In this document: positions 40,184-49,073 of the stretch, one piece after another
How positions within the stretch are numbered: the first letter of the stretch is position 1
Layout of the letters: every line of letters begins with the position of its first letter
Origin: Marivirga arenosa
GTDB lineage: Bacteria > Bacteroidota > Bacteroidia > Cytophagales > Cyclobacteriaceae
Assembly (NCBI RefSeq): GCF_030503875.2
Contig: NZ_CP129968.2
Coordinates: 2,320,001-2,384,000 of the forward strand
Length of the DNA: 64,000 nucleotides
Direction of reading: 5' to 3'
Made by a program: the position numbers and the translations under genes
Notes under the pieces: generated by a model
The model's input: the letters and a program-made list of their open reading frames with translations, nothing else
What the model was told of the DNA's origin: nothing
The model's database searches: none

Positions 40184-40242
40184 TTCAAATAAGCTCGGAA
40201 AGTTGTTCCTTTATTGTATCAAATAACTAAATGTTTAATGCA

Positions 40243-40683
40243 ATGACACTTGTAATGAAAAAACCATCACTCATGTCCCGTACATCAACATTATTTAATG
40301 ATTTATTTGATGATGTACGTCTTCCTTCTTTGGATTTGGATAATGGATTTAGTCGTTTGCCTTCGGCTAACGTAATCGAAAACGATAAGGCATTCACTGT
40401 GGAACTGGCTGCACCAGGTATGAAAAAAAGTGATTTTGATGTGAATGTAGACAATGGATATCTCACTATTAGTAGCGAAAAAGAAGATGAAGTAGAAGAA
40501 AAGAAAGAAAACTACACTCGTCATGAATTTAGCTACAATAGCTTTTCAAGATCATTTTTATTACCAGATACTATTGATACTGAAAAAATAAAAGCAAAAT
40601 ATGAAGATGGTATCTTAAAACTTTCAGTACCTAAAAAACAAGAAGCAATCAAAAATCATAAAAAAACAATCGCTATAGATTGA
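40243..40683 (+). CDS. hsp20: Hsp20 small heat-shock protein
   Basis: 146 residues from the chosen start, MTLVMKKPS, which matches the usual MTLV opening of Bacteroidota Hsp20; in-frame ATGs at 40231 and 40255 are alternatives. The alpha-crystallin domain runs from about 45 to 130 (FTVELAAPGMKKSDFDVNVD, SFLLPDTIDTEKIKAKYEDG, and the closing ILKLSVPKK). It is an ATP-independent chaperone that holds unfolding proteins. It is transcribed away from the PAS kinase gene; two FNR-type boxes lie in its promoter, as small heat-shock genes commonly do in hypoxia regulons. Confidence 0.95.
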   Translation: MTLVMKKPSLMSRTSTLFNDLFDDVRLPSLDLDNGFSRLPSANVIENDKAFTVELAAPGMKKSDFDVNVDNGYLTISSEKEDEVEEKKENYTRHEFSYNSFSRSFLLPDTIDTEKIKAKYEDGILKLSVPKKQEAIKNHKKTIAID

Positions 40684-40697
40684 AAATGATTGTTTTT
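40662..40697 (+). terminator. Terminator overlapping the hsp20 stop codon
   Basis: AAAAACAATC and GATTGTTTTT form a 10-bp stem; the loop contains the stop codon of hsp20 and a T-rich stretch ends the right arm. Confidence 0.7.
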
Positions 40698-40708
40698 AGT
40701 TTTCGATT

Positions 40709-40768
40709 AAACCCTACCTTCTAAGGCATGTAAATTCAAGGACATATTAAGCCAAAGAGGTAGGGTTT
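40709..40768. repeat. 11-bp inverted repeat between convergent hsp20 and kinase genes
   Basis: AAACCCTACCT and AGGTAGGGTTT, perfect, spaced by 38 bases. It may terminate the minus-strand kinase transcript, but no T-run follows either arm closely. Confidence 0.5.
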
Positions 40769-40790
40769 ATTGTGTATACTTTTTAAAATT

Positions 40791-41801
40791 TTAATCTAAT
40801 TCAGAAATGTATTGATTCAATAAATCCAGATATAGCTTTATTTCTTCTACAGCTTTATCCATTTTATCTGAATTTGCCTTTTGGGCTTCCATTGCACTTA
40901 CCTTGGCCCTTACATTAGCATGATAGACTTTATAATAAATGAATAATTGCGATTCCTGATTACTATGAATTATTTCTTCTAGCTTATTATAACAAACCAT
41001 AAAGTATTGGCTTAATTCATGATGATTATAAGCTTCTAAATCCATACAGAAAAAAGCTAATTCGTTTAATATATCTAAATGTCGGAATGATGGATTGAAT
41101 TCAATACAATCAAAAATAATAGGTTCGTCTAATAAGAAAATGTTTTTTGAATGTAAATCACCATGACAATCTTTAATTAACCCTAATTCGGAACGTAACT
41201 TAATTATGGCCTCATATTGCTTTAAGAACTGATCTGATTTATGAATACTATTTTTAATTATGTTTTTGTATTTGATACCTAAAGACTCTTTTACGAAGTC
41301 TGATATTTCATCTATATCATTGAATTTTGATTTTAAATCTAAGGGTTGAATATCATATATCGTTTCAGTTTTATCATGGAATTCTTTTAGTGTTTTGGCA
41401 ATTTGATCTATTTGCTCCAAACTCACTTTATTAGACCGAAGTAATTTATCCATTCTTTTATCAGGATCCATTTTCTTCATCATTACTGCATAATCTATCG
41501 TATTTTCAGGTTCTTGTAATGAGATTTCAAACTTTCCATTATTATCATGAATATATACCACACTTTGATAAATATCTTTTGCTAACCTTCTGTTAAGAAC
41601 GACTTCTTCATGGCAATAAAATTCTCTTTTTTGAGGGGTTGAAAAGTCGAGAAAATCGAATTTGACAGGTTTTTTAATTTTATAAACAATTTCATCACAA
41701 AGAATTACCCATGAAATGTGCGTTTCCAATAACTCAACAAATTTGTATGCTGATGGAAATTTTCCATTTTTTACTAAATGTTCTATTTGAGAACGATTCA
41801 T
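40791..41801 (-). CDS. Aminoglycoside phosphotransferase-family kinase (split APH/P-loop pair, APH half)
   Basis: 336 residues. The kinase-like fold has KIKKPVKFDFLDFST near residue 40, the catalytic IKDCHGDLHSKNIFLL and metal-site IIFDCIEFNPSFR. In many proteobacteria this domain is fused in front of a P-loop kinase in one chain of about 500 residues; here the two halves are separate genes with the order reversed on the transcript (P-loop first, 5-bp gap). That fused protein is common in hypoxia and stress gene sets. The substrate is unknown. Confidence 0.82.
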   Translation of the reverse strand: MNRSQIEHLVKNGKFPSAYKFVELLETHISWVILCDEIVYKIKKPVKFDFLDFSTPQKREFYCHEEVVLNRRLAKDIYQSVVYIHDNNGKFEISLQEPENTIDYAVMMKKMDPDKRMDKLLRSNKVSLEQIDQIAKTLKEFHDKTETIYDIQPLDLKSKFNDIDEISDFVKESLGIKYKNIIKNSIHKSDQFLKQYEAIIKLRSELGLIKDCHGDLHSKNIFLLDEPIIFDCIEFNPSFRHLDILNELAFFCMDLEAYNHHELSQYFMVCYNKLEEIIHSNQESQLFIYYKVYHANVRAKVSAMEAQKANSDKMDKAVEEIKLYLDLLNQYISELD

Positions 41802-41806
41802 AACTG

Positions 41807-42304
41807 CTATTTATCATTTATAAAATCAATAGCCTTTTTTATCATATCATCCATATTAAAATTGGTCGATTTTAAACTTAAATACTCATGCGTATTGATG
41901 GGCTCAAAATCTTCTTTTATTTTTAGATAAACATTATAATCAGCTTCACTATGCTCTCTTTTTTCACTTAATCTACCTTTGACCACATCTTCATCTGCTG
42001 TTATTTCAATCCAATTCAATTTAATATTTAAGTCATTTGATAATTTCAAGAAGGCTTCTCTTATTCTTTTTTTGTAAAAAGTGCCGTCTAAAACTAAATC
42101 CTTTTTGGAATGGGCGTAATTATACATTTCATTGATCAAATGCTTATATACATCCGTTTTGTTATGTTCATTGTAATCGAAATGCTCATACTTTTCATTG
42201 CGAATGATATCTGTATTAAGATATTTCGCTTTTAGTTTTTGAGCTAAAGATTTGGCGAAAAAGCTTTTTCCAACTCCCGGAAGTCCGAAAACAATAATAA
42301 TCAT
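41807..42304 (-). CDS. P-loop kinase (split partner of the APH-family gene)
   Basis: 165 residues. Walker A GLPGVGKSF at 7-15, a zeta-toxin/gluconate-kinase-like layout with KYLNTDIIRNE and the lid region GRLSEKREHSEADYNVY. It is the ATP-binding half of the otherwise fused APH/ATPase protein. Gaps of 11 bp to the outer-membrane protein gene upstream and 5 bp to the APH half downstream show one operon. Confidence 0.82.
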   Translation of the reverse strand: MIIIVFGLPGVGKSFFAKSLAQKLKAKYLNTDIIRNEKYEHFDYNEHNKTDVYKHLINEMYNYAHSKKDLVLDGTFYKKRIREAFLKLSNDLNIKLNWIEITADEDVVKGRLSEKREHSEADYNVYLKIKEDFEPINTHEYLSLKSTNFNMDDMIKKAIDFINDK

Positions 42305-42315
42305 ATCTTTACATA

Positions 42316-43194
42316 CTATTTAATTATATAGCCAATACCAAAAGAATAAAAAAATACATTATTTAACTCTTCCTCATAAACAGTCTCCCCGTCCGCTGTA
42401 ACAGTTGAAGCATTTACAGGAATAAAGAATTTTGCTGTAGCATTTATCCGCCAGTTCTTCAATCTATAGGTTGCTGAATTACTAAATTCATAATCTAAAA
42501 CTTGAAATTTAGAAGCTTCTTCCAAAGTAACTGATTCTTGAACATTATTTACATTATTAATATTCCCATTAGCTCCTTTTCCCTTTGTAAAACCACCCCC
42601 TAGCGTCATTTTTGAATTTCGTGTATTGTAGTATTCATTATAATAATTTTGAGTAGCGGCATTAGTGTAAAAAGAAGGGGTAATTAATAATTTAGAATCA
42701 AATAGATAAAATATTCTAATCACTTCAATTCCTGTAAAAACGTCCATATTGTCGCTCATACCTAAACTTAAATCAGTATTTATTTCAAACCAGTAGAAGT
42801 CATACCCTAAATAGGCATCTAAAAAACCAAATAATGAAGAGGGCACAGCATAACTTTCTTGATTGAAAAAGTAAGCACTCAAGCCTATACCACCATATAA
42901 ATTTTTTGATGTAGCATCATAGCCTAATGACACTATAGAGAGATCTATTCTATTTTGATCGGCTGTAGTAAGATAAGATAAAGATCCTCTGGTATAGAAT
43001 CCACTTTTATGGTAATAACTAATCGATGGGGATAAATAAGGAGCAGCTAAAGAATCTGTACGACCCATAAAAACATAATCGCTACTGTATTTTAAATTGA
43101 TTTTGACATAAGACTTTTCTCCTGAAGTTTCATTTTGTGAGATTAGTGGAAAGACCATTAATACAAAAAGCAATATGAGAAGGGTCTTTTTCAT
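42316..43194 (-). CDS. Outer-membrane beta-barrel protein, hypothetical
   Basis: 292 residues. Signal peptide about 1-19 (ends PLISQ). The rest alternates in the manner of a barrel, with YSSDYVFMGRTDSLAAPYLSPS at the start and YSFGIGYIIK as a C-terminal strand. No family recognised with confidence. It may be transcribed together with the split kinase pair just downstream (11-bp gap); the link between an outer-membrane protein and these kinases is unexplained. Confidence 0.65.
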   Translation of the reverse strand: MKKTLLILLFVLMVFPLISQNETSGEKSYVKINLKYSSDYVFMGRTDSLAAPYLSPSISYYHKSGFYTRGSLSYLTTADQNRIDLSIVSLGYDATSKNLYGGIGLSAYFFNQESYAVPSSLFGFLDAYLGYDFYWFEINTDLSLGMSDNMDVFTGIEVIRIFYLFDSKLLITPSFYTNAATQNYYNEYYNTRNSKMTLGGGFTKGKGANGNINNVNNVQESVTLEEASKFQVLDYEFSNSATYRLKNWRINATAKFFIPVNASTVTADGETVYEEELNNVFFYSFGIGYIIK

Positions 43195-43259
43195 CTTTTT
43201 TAATTGAATTTATAGTTTTAAATCATTGCAGGCTTATAAAATAAATTTGAATTTGAAAT

Positions 43260-43305
43260 ACCTCCATTCCTCTACAATAAAATTTATATCAAGAGAAATG
43301 GAGGT
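43260..43305 (-). terminator. Inverted repeat after the DUF6799 gene
   Basis: ACCTCCATT...AATGGAGGT, a 9-bp perfect stem that extends to 14 bp with one mismatch. It lies about 40 bp past the DUF6799 stop. The downstream T-run is poor, so terminator status is probable, not certain. Confidence 0.55.
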
Positions 43306-43343
43306 GTTAGTTCATTTATGAATGGTATTAGGATAGTCTATCA

Positions 43344-43766
43344 TTAAATGTTTTTACCATTGCCTTTTCCACCCCCTTTTCTTTCTTTGGTTCCCTTTTC
43401 TTGATTTTTATTTCTTTCTTTCACTCTCATATCTCTTTCTCTTTGTCGTTTAATTTGTTTTTCAAAATGTTCACGATTACGGTACTTTTTACCAAGCATA
43501 TCAAGACATTCACCATCTCTTAGCTGTTTCATTTCCCTATTCTGTAATTGGTAAGTACCGTTAGGATTTATTACAGTACCGTTTTCAAGTCTTACTTGAT
43601 TTTGAAGCATTAATTGCTCCCCATTCTTAAATTGATACATTTTACCATCTTTGAGGGTATAATGATCATGGACTCTATCTTGATTTCTATCACGATCTTG
43701 ATCCTGTGCAAATGCGGTGCCTATCAAGAATAACATTGATATGAACACCAGAGCTAATTTTTTCAT
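43344..43766 (-). CDS. DUF6799-like secreted basic protein
   Basis: 140 residues. Signal peptide 1-20 (GTAFAQ), then DRDRNQDRVHDHY. The core fits DUF6799: YTLKDGKMYQFKNGEQLML, VRLENGTVINPNGTYQL, REMKQLRDGECLDMLG. The C-terminal 45 residues are strongly basic (Lys/Arg/Asn/Gly). It should be periplasmic. An FNR-type box lies about 83 bp upstream, so it appears to belong to the redox regulon. Confidence 0.78.
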   Translation of the reverse strand: MKKLALVFISMLFLIGTAFAQDQDRDRNQDRVHDHYTLKDGKMYQFKNGEQLMLQNQVRLENGTVINPNGTYQLQNREMKQLRDGECLDMLGKKYRNREHFEKQIKRQRERDMRVKERNKNQEKGTKERKGGGKGNGKNI

Positions 43767-43842
43767 AACCTTTTTGTTTAAAATCTTAATTAAAATTAGT
43801 ACTTAAATCACTAGTTTGAAATGATTCAAATGCAGCTTACAG

Positions 43843-43856
43843 ATGATTTTGATCAT
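43843..43856 (-). promoter_or_regulatory. FNR/CRP-type box upstream of the DUF6799 gene
   Basis: ATGATTTTGATCAT, TGAT-N4-ATCA, extended by G/C on both sides to a longer palindrome (GATGAT...ATCATC). Centre about 83 bp before the start. Confidence 0.75.
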
Positions 43857-43907
43857 CTTTAGAATGGGTCAAGAATAACGAAATATAAAATTAATACTGA
43901 AATGTTA

Positions 43908-45461
43908 TTAATTATCTCGACCTCGCTTTGTTGATGTACTTCTGGAGCGTGAGCTTGGGATTGATGCCCCACTTCGAGAAGGAATTGATCTCTGCCATGT
44001 TCTCTGATGTATGTCTCTAGCTCGATTGAAAGTATTGGATCGAATTGGTGATGAACTTCTTATTGTAGTTTGTGTGCGTATCGTTCTGTTGGTTTCATTA
44101 TCTTTTATGATTCTGGTTTGACCTGATAAATAGCGATAACGATTACTATTTTGGTTTAAGAACTGTTCTCTTGTTACTACTCTATTAGGTTTACGTTCTA
44201 TTCTTCTCTGATAATCTTGCTCAAATCTTCCATATTCTCTAATCTTTTCGATTCTTATTCTATCATTGTCTTCTTCTAAAATAGAATTTGGAATTCTGCT
44301 CCTAGAGCTAGTTCTCCAGTGCTCAACGGATCGATCCAAACTATTGCTAGTTGAACTTCTTGAGATACGAGATCGATAATATCTAATGATGTAATTCGAT
44401 AAATAAGGATAACGGTAATAATGAGTAGGAAAATTAAAATACCAGTAGAAATAGTAATATGAAGGTAAGCCTAGTATTACGATTGATTGCTCTGGTCCGT
44501 AATAATAACCCCAATGGTACCAATAGGGATATCTATACCAGTAAACATTTGGAAACCATACAGGATAACCATACCAATAAGGATATGGATAATAATTGTA
44601 TTCTATATTCACATCTTCAGTTTTTTCAATCTCCTTATTCTGTTCTTCCTCTGGAGTTAAAGCGTTAGGATACAATGGATCATAATTTTCATATATTTCT
44701 TCTTCAGAACGAAAAGATTGAGAAGCTTCTTCAAATTCAACTAAAGCTTGAGGATCTTCTTCTAATCCTTTTTTCCAATCATCTATATCTTTTTGGTGCT
44801 TTTGTGCTACCTCTAATTTCATATCCTCTAGTTGGGAAAGCACTAATGCAGGATTTCTCTGATATTCATTCCCTACTAATACTGCGGCATCAAGATTATC
44901 TACTATAATATGTAGTACTTCAGGAAACATAAGTAATAGCTTAACCTTTTCCTCTGTATCATCATCATATTGTTTCAATAGTACCTCTAAGGTGTGGTTT
45001 ACTTCTTGATCTATTTGATTTATGCTTACTAATTTATCATATTGCCCAACCCCTATTTCCATTGAAATATCATTGATTTCTTCAGGATAAGAGGCTGTTA
45101 TATCTTTAAGTTCTATTTTACTTTTAGGGCCTCCTTCAACTAAATCTTCCACCAAACCAGGATACCTCAAGAGTTCCCATAAATTCTTTTGAACTTCTTC
45201 TGTTTCAGTAGAAATAATTTCCTGAAAAGCTTCTTGACTTTTTTCTTGAATTAAACCTAGTTTTACTATTAATTCAGGATGTGTGGATAATTCTAATATT
45301 GCTGCTCTTATATCATTTGGATATAAAGCAAGAGCTTCTAATTCTTCATTATTGTTAAAAACTTCGTTTAGATTGAATTCTGTTTTCTCATCTTGAGCGT
45401 ATAGTTCAAGCTTATCAATTGTTATGAAGAAGACTATTAAAAAAGTGAGAAAGTAACGCAT
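43908..45461 (-). CDS. DUF3300-like secreted protein with Tyr/Trp-rich segment
   Basis: 517 residues. Signal peptide about 1-22. The N-terminal part (about 35-235) resembles DUF3300: EALALYPNDIRAAILELS, LLMFPEVLHIIVDNLDAAVL, QRNPALVLSQLEDMK. A Glu-rich stretch is followed by a 70-residue segment extremely rich in Tyr, Trp and Pro (about 285-360) and then a Ser/Arg-rich tail that is highly basic (SRSRIPNS to KRGRDN). The unusual tail suggests a surface or matrix-binding role, which is inference. It is the last gene of a three-gene operon starting at 46359. Confidence 0.65.
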   Translation of the reverse strand: MRYFLTFLIVFFITIDKLELYAQDEKTEFNLNEVFNNNEELEALALYPNDIRAAILELSTHPELIVKLGLIQEKSQEAFQEIISTETEEVQKNLWELLRYPGLVEDLVEGGPKSKIELKDITASYPEEINDISMEIGVGQYDKLVSINQIDQEVNHTLEVLLKQYDDDTEEKVKLLLMFPEVLHIIVDNLDAAVLVGNEYQRNPALVLSQLEDMKLEVAQKHQKDIDDWKKGLEEDPQALVEFEEASQSFRSEEEIYENYDPLYPNALTPEEEQNKEIEKTEDVNIEYNYYPYPYWYGYPVWFPNVYWYRYPYWYHWGYYYGPEQSIVILGLPSYYYFYWYFNFPTHYYRYPYLSNYIIRYYRSRISRSSTSNSLDRSVEHWRTSSRSRIPNSILEEDNDRIRIEKIREYGRFEQDYQRRIERKPNRVVTREQFLNQNSNRYRYLSGQTRIIKDNETNRTIRTQTTIRSSSPIRSNTFNRARDIHQRTWQRSIPSRSGASIPSSRSRSTSTKRGRDN

Positions 45462-45488
45462 GGTTTTGAGTATTTAACATTATAAAAG

Positions 45489-45899
45489 TTATGTGAAAGT
45501 AGAGCTTTTATATTTTCTGCTTTTAAATCGATCTTTATCTAAAAATAAATTCGAAATTTTATTAGCCATTAACGTTTGTAAGTTTGCACCTTCATAATCA
45601 AAAACATCAGCTTTCAACAAACAAAGTGTATAGGCTAATTTGGAGAGTCGCCATGCTTTTGACAACACTCCATTCTTATCGACATAGTAAATTTTGATAT
45701 GGAAATTTAGGTCCTCACCTGCTAAGTATAAAATCTGCTGTGTTTTTTCAATTGCTGAGTGTATTTGATCTTTATGCTTTAATCCCAATGATTGTAATTC
45801 CTGAGAATCATAGTTGAGTTCATTTTCTCTAAGCACTTTAATGTATGCCTCAATTTTATCAATAACTGATTGATAATTATGATAAATAACTAAATCCAT
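45489..45899 (-). CDS. Hypothetical cytoplasmic protein (136 aa)
   Basis: 136 residues, mostly helical, no signal peptide. It opens MDLVIYHNYQSVIDKIEAYI and has a helical middle part. Not recognised. The Lys/Arg-rich end (DRFKSRKYKSS) is a notable feature. Middle gene of a three-gene operon (19-bp gap upstream, 27-bp gap downstream), placed between another unknown helical protein and the DUF3300-like secreted protein. Confidence 0.6.
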   Translation of the reverse strand: MDLVIYHNYQSVIDKIEAYIKVLRENELNYDSQELQSLGLKHKDQIHSAIEKTQQILYLAGEDLNFHIKIYYVDKNGVLSKAWRLSKLAYTLCLLKADVFDYEGANLQTLMANKISNLFLDKDRFKSRKYKSSTFT

Positions 45900-45918
45900 T
45901 GCAGCAGATTAATAACAT

Positions 45919-46359
45919 TTAATGAACAGCGCTAATAAGTTTTTTGACCTTTTCATTCCCTAGAATTTTTTCAGTGATTTTAAACACATCTGTTTTTATA
46001 TGTTTAAAAATATGAGAAAAGGCTTCAACTCTTCTACCCAACTTCTCTTTTTCAGAATTAAGTCTTTTGTAAAACATTTGATCATCTTTAGTCAAATTGG
46101 TTTTTACACCATGCATAAAGTCTTCAACATCTTTGATTAAATCCTTGCCAATATTTTCTAATTTACTTAGTCGAAGGACTATATCTTGAGTTTCATCTAG
46201 ATATTCTTTGCTAATTAAAAAAGTAAAGTATTTATTGATGAGCGTACTCATAAACTTGTGTTCTATTATATAAAACTCAATATCTGATTTCCAATTCTCG
46301 GCCTCAATGTAGTATTGCGAATAGACCTCTAAGCTTTCAGTGTTTCTAACAAAATCCAT
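45919..46359 (-). CDS. Hypothetical helical protein (146 aa)
   Basis: 146 residues, all alpha-helical by pattern, no signal peptide (ESLEVYSQYYIEAENWKSDI, then LSKLENIGKDLIKDVEDFMHG). Function not recognised. First gene of its operon; an FNR-type box is about 117 bp upstream, close to the end of the P-ATPase gene. Confidence 0.6.
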   Translation of the reverse strand: MDFVRNTESLEVYSQYYIEAENWKSDIEFYIIEHKFMSTLINKYFTFLISKEYLDETQDIVLRLSKLENIGKDLIKDVEDFMHGVKTNLTKDDQMFYKRLNSEKEKLGRRVEAFSHIFKHIKTDVFKITEKILGNEKVKKLISAVH

Positions 46360-46469
46360 GACCTTAATATTTAATTTTAACTTTTTTCCCTACCAATGGT
46401 ACTACCTTTGGTATATTCAAAAATCAAAATTTAAAGAGTTATTTCCTATGTCATGAATCAATGTGAAGG

Positions 46470-46483
46470 ATGATGTAAATCAT
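46470..46483 (-). promoter_or_regulatory. FNR/CRP-type box upstream of the 46359 operon
   Basis: ATGATGTAAATCAT, TGAT-N4-ATCA, centred about 117 bp before the first gene. Its last base is the first base of the P-ATPase stop codon complement. Confidence 0.65.
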
Positions 46484-49026
46484 TAAGTTTTTACAGTTTT
46501 CATGATAATTGAAGTGATGGAAATAGCGAATAAGTATCCTATTATAGCTCCAGATAATATTATGCCCCATTCCTTTAAACCTATTGGGATTAAATAGAAA
46601 AAGCTATTTAGAGGGGAGTATATTAATGCTACATGAAGCACTAATGAAATGATTAATCCCATCACTAACCATTTATTGGCGAACCAACCTATTTTTTCTT
46701 GGTAACGAATAGCACCTATTCTTACAAACTCAAAAACTACAACACCTGTAATTAAAGTAGTTCGAGCCCTTTCTATTCCCATTGGTAAAACAAATATGAA
46801 TACTATAATTAATAAAGCGGCCATTTTAATACCTATACTAACTATTAGCCATGCCGTTTTTTTATCGATTATAGGTTCATTAAGCTTTCTTGGTGCCTCT
46901 TTCATAACATCTTCTGCTGATGGATCCACCCCTAATGCTAAGGCTACTAAACCATCTGTTAAAAGGTTAATCCATAATAATTGAACTGGATATAAAAGAG
47001 GTTCGTCTAAGGAAAAAAAGACCGTGGCAGTAAAAATAATTCCAACTTCAGCTAAGTTGCAGGTTAATAAATAGTTAATAAACTTGCGAATATTATAGAA
47101 AATGGTTCTTCCTTGCTTTATGGCATTTGTGATAGTACTAAAATTATCATCTAATAAAATAATATCACTTGCTTGTTTGGCTACCTCGGTTCCTTTTTTA
47201 CCCATTGCAATACCTATAGCTGCTTTCTTTATTGCTAAAGCATCATTAACGCCATCACCCGTCATAGCAACTGTATTTTTTTCCTCTAATAATTCAAGTA
47301 ATCTTAGTTTATGGAAAGGGGTTGTTCTGGCAAATATATTAGTTTGGTCATTAAGGGCTTTATTTAATTGCTCATCGGACATTTCATCAATGTCGGTTCC
47401 TTCTAATACATGATTTGAATCTAAGCCTACTTCTTTCGCGATTGCTGCCGCTGTAATAGGATTATCACCCGTTATCATAATCACCCTGATACCTGCGGTC
47501 TTACAATCTGAAATAGCATCATAAACCTCTGGTCTTGGTGGATCTATCATGGCTTGTAATCCTAACCAAACCATATCTTTTTCTGCATCAGATGAATGTG
47601 TGATATCCTCTTTAAAAGCAAATCCTAATACTCTTAGAGCTTTTTTGGCAAAATCTTTATTTTGTTGATTGATTTCCTGCTTGATTGATTCAGTAAGCTT
47701 TTCAATTTTACCATTTAGCATGATAAAACTACATTTTTCTATTAATACTTCAGGTGCACCTTTTGAAAATGCGAAAGATTTTTGACTTTCATCTTCAACC
47801 ACTACCGACATCATTTTACGCTTTGAGCTAAATGATATTTCCTGTGTTTTGGAAAAAGAGTTCTCGAAATTTTCATCTAAATGTTTAGCTGAATATTTCT
47901 TTAACGCTATTTCAGTTTGGCTTCCAAAATATTTTTGTTGTCCCAATTCATCTTTGGATACACTTGCATTATTACAAGTATAAGCACATTTCATGAGCAT
48001 TTTACCTTCCTCATTTTCCTGAGGTTTAAAACTATTTTTACTCACCTCATGTACTGTATTATTGAAATATAAATGAGTGATGGTCATCTCATTTTTTGTA
48101 AGGGTACCCGTTTTATCAGTACATATAATATTGACTGCCCCTATTGATTCTACTTTAGTTAATTTTCTAATGAGAGCATTTCTTTTCGCCATTATTTTAG
48201 AGCCAACTGCCAATGCAAGTACAACCACAGCAGGCAATCCCTCAGGAATTGCTGCAACCGCTAAAGAAATGGCTGTCAATAATGAATCATATAAACCAAA
48301 TTTCTGAATACCAATTAAAGTAATTATTATAGTAATAATTAAGGCGGTTATTGATAGTTTTTTACTTAAAGAATTTAATTCAATTTGAAAAGATGATTTT
48401 TCACGTTTAAGACTTTCAAGCTTATCCGCTACTTTTCCAATTTGAGTTTTCATTCCTGTGGCTTTTACCAAAGCAGTGGCCTTTCCTCCTAAAACATAGG
48501 TATTCATGAAAGCTAAATCACCTTCCTTTTTCTTAACTGAATTTGATTCACCTGTCAATACAGATTCATCCACTTCTAATTGAAAAGCTTCAAGAATCTC
48601 AACATCAGCGGTTATCATATCACCTGATTCAATTACAAGAATATCCTCTGGCACAATTTCCGATGAATCGATTTCTTCTTCCTTTCCATTTCTTATTACC
48701 CTCGAATTTGGCGATGCAAGATTTTGAAGTGCTTCAATCGTTTTTTCAGCGTTATAGTCCTGAACAAACCCCATTATTCCCGAAAGCAAAACAATGACTA
48801 AAATTAAAATTGTATCCACTAATTTTGATTCTTGATCAGGTAAAAACCCTACTGAAAAAGAGATAATAGCAGCTACAATTAGAATAATGATTAATGGGGA
48901 TTTAAACTGACTTAAAAAGATTTTAATGGGACTCATTTTATGAGCCCTAGCCAACACATTTGGACCATATTCCTTTAACTTTTGATGAATTTGATGATCA
49001 TTTAAGCCTTTGTGTTGCTGGTTCAT
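46483..49026 (-). CDS. Cation-transporting P-type ATPase, Ca2+-ATPase-like
   Basis: 847 residues. The phosphorylated Asp is residue 304 (CTDKTGTLT). LTGES near 157-161, MITGDNPITA and TGDGVNDALA are present. M4 has VAAIPEGLPAVV and M6 has NLLTDGLVALALGVDP; the PEGLP and N..xD residues are those of SERCA/PMR1-type Ca2+ pumps. It should export Ca2+ (or Mn2+) from the cytoplasm. Such a pump is also common in bacterial hypoxia regulons. The gene follows the AI-2E transporter gene by 47 bp with no promoter-like box between, so it may be read from the same transcript. Confidence 0.93.
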   Translation of the reverse strand: MNQQHKGLNDHQIHQKLKEYGPNVLARAHKMSPIKIFLSQFKSPLIIILIVAAIISFSVGFLPDQESKLVDTILILVIVLLSGIMGFVQDYNAEKTIEALQNLASPNSRVIRNGKEEEIDSSEIVPEDILVIESGDMITADVEILEAFQLEVDESVLTGESNSVKKKEGDLAFMNTYVLGGKATALVKATGMKTQIGKVADKLESLKREKSSFQIELNSLSKKLSITALIITIIITLIGIQKFGLYDSLLTAISLAVAAIPEGLPAVVVLALAVGSKIMAKRNALIRKLTKVESIGAVNIICTDKTGTLTKNEMTITHLYFNNTVHEVSKNSFKPQENEEGKMLMKCAYTCNNASVSKDELGQQKYFGSQTEIALKKYSAKHLDENFENSFSKTQEISFSSKRKMMSVVVEDESQKSFAFSKGAPEVLIEKCSFIMLNGKIEKLTESIKQEINQQNKDFAKKALRVLGFAFKEDITHSSDAEKDMVWLGLQAMIDPPRPEVYDAISDCKTAGIRVIMITGDNPITAAAIAKEVGLDSNHVLEGTDIDEMSDEQLNKALNDQTNIFARTTPFHKLRLLELLEEKNTVAMTGDGVNDALAIKKAAIGIAMGKKGTEVAKQASDIILLDDNFSTITNAIKQGRTIFYNIRKFINYLLTCNLAEVGIIFTATVFFSLDEPLLYPVQLLWINLLTDGLVALALGVDPSAEDVMKEAPRKLNEPIIDKKTAWLIVSIGIKMAALLIIVFIFVLPMGIERARTTLITGVVVFEFVRIGAIRYQEKIGWFANKWLVMGLIISLVLHVALIYSPLNSFFYLIPIGLKEWGIILSGAIIGYLFAISITSIIMKTVKT

Positions 49027-49073
49027 TTAACTTTCAATTAACATTAGATTATTCTCTTTCTTAATTTAAGTAT

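Noticed and set aside
40791..41801. Aminoglycoside resistance gene
   Set aside because: The fold is shared, but the partner P-loop gene and motif details match the unknown-function APH/ATPase family, not drug kinases.
42305..42315. Searched for FNR-type boxes before the P-loop kinase and other internal operon genes
   Set aside because: The gaps are too short and hold no palindrome; these genes are covered by upstream promoters.
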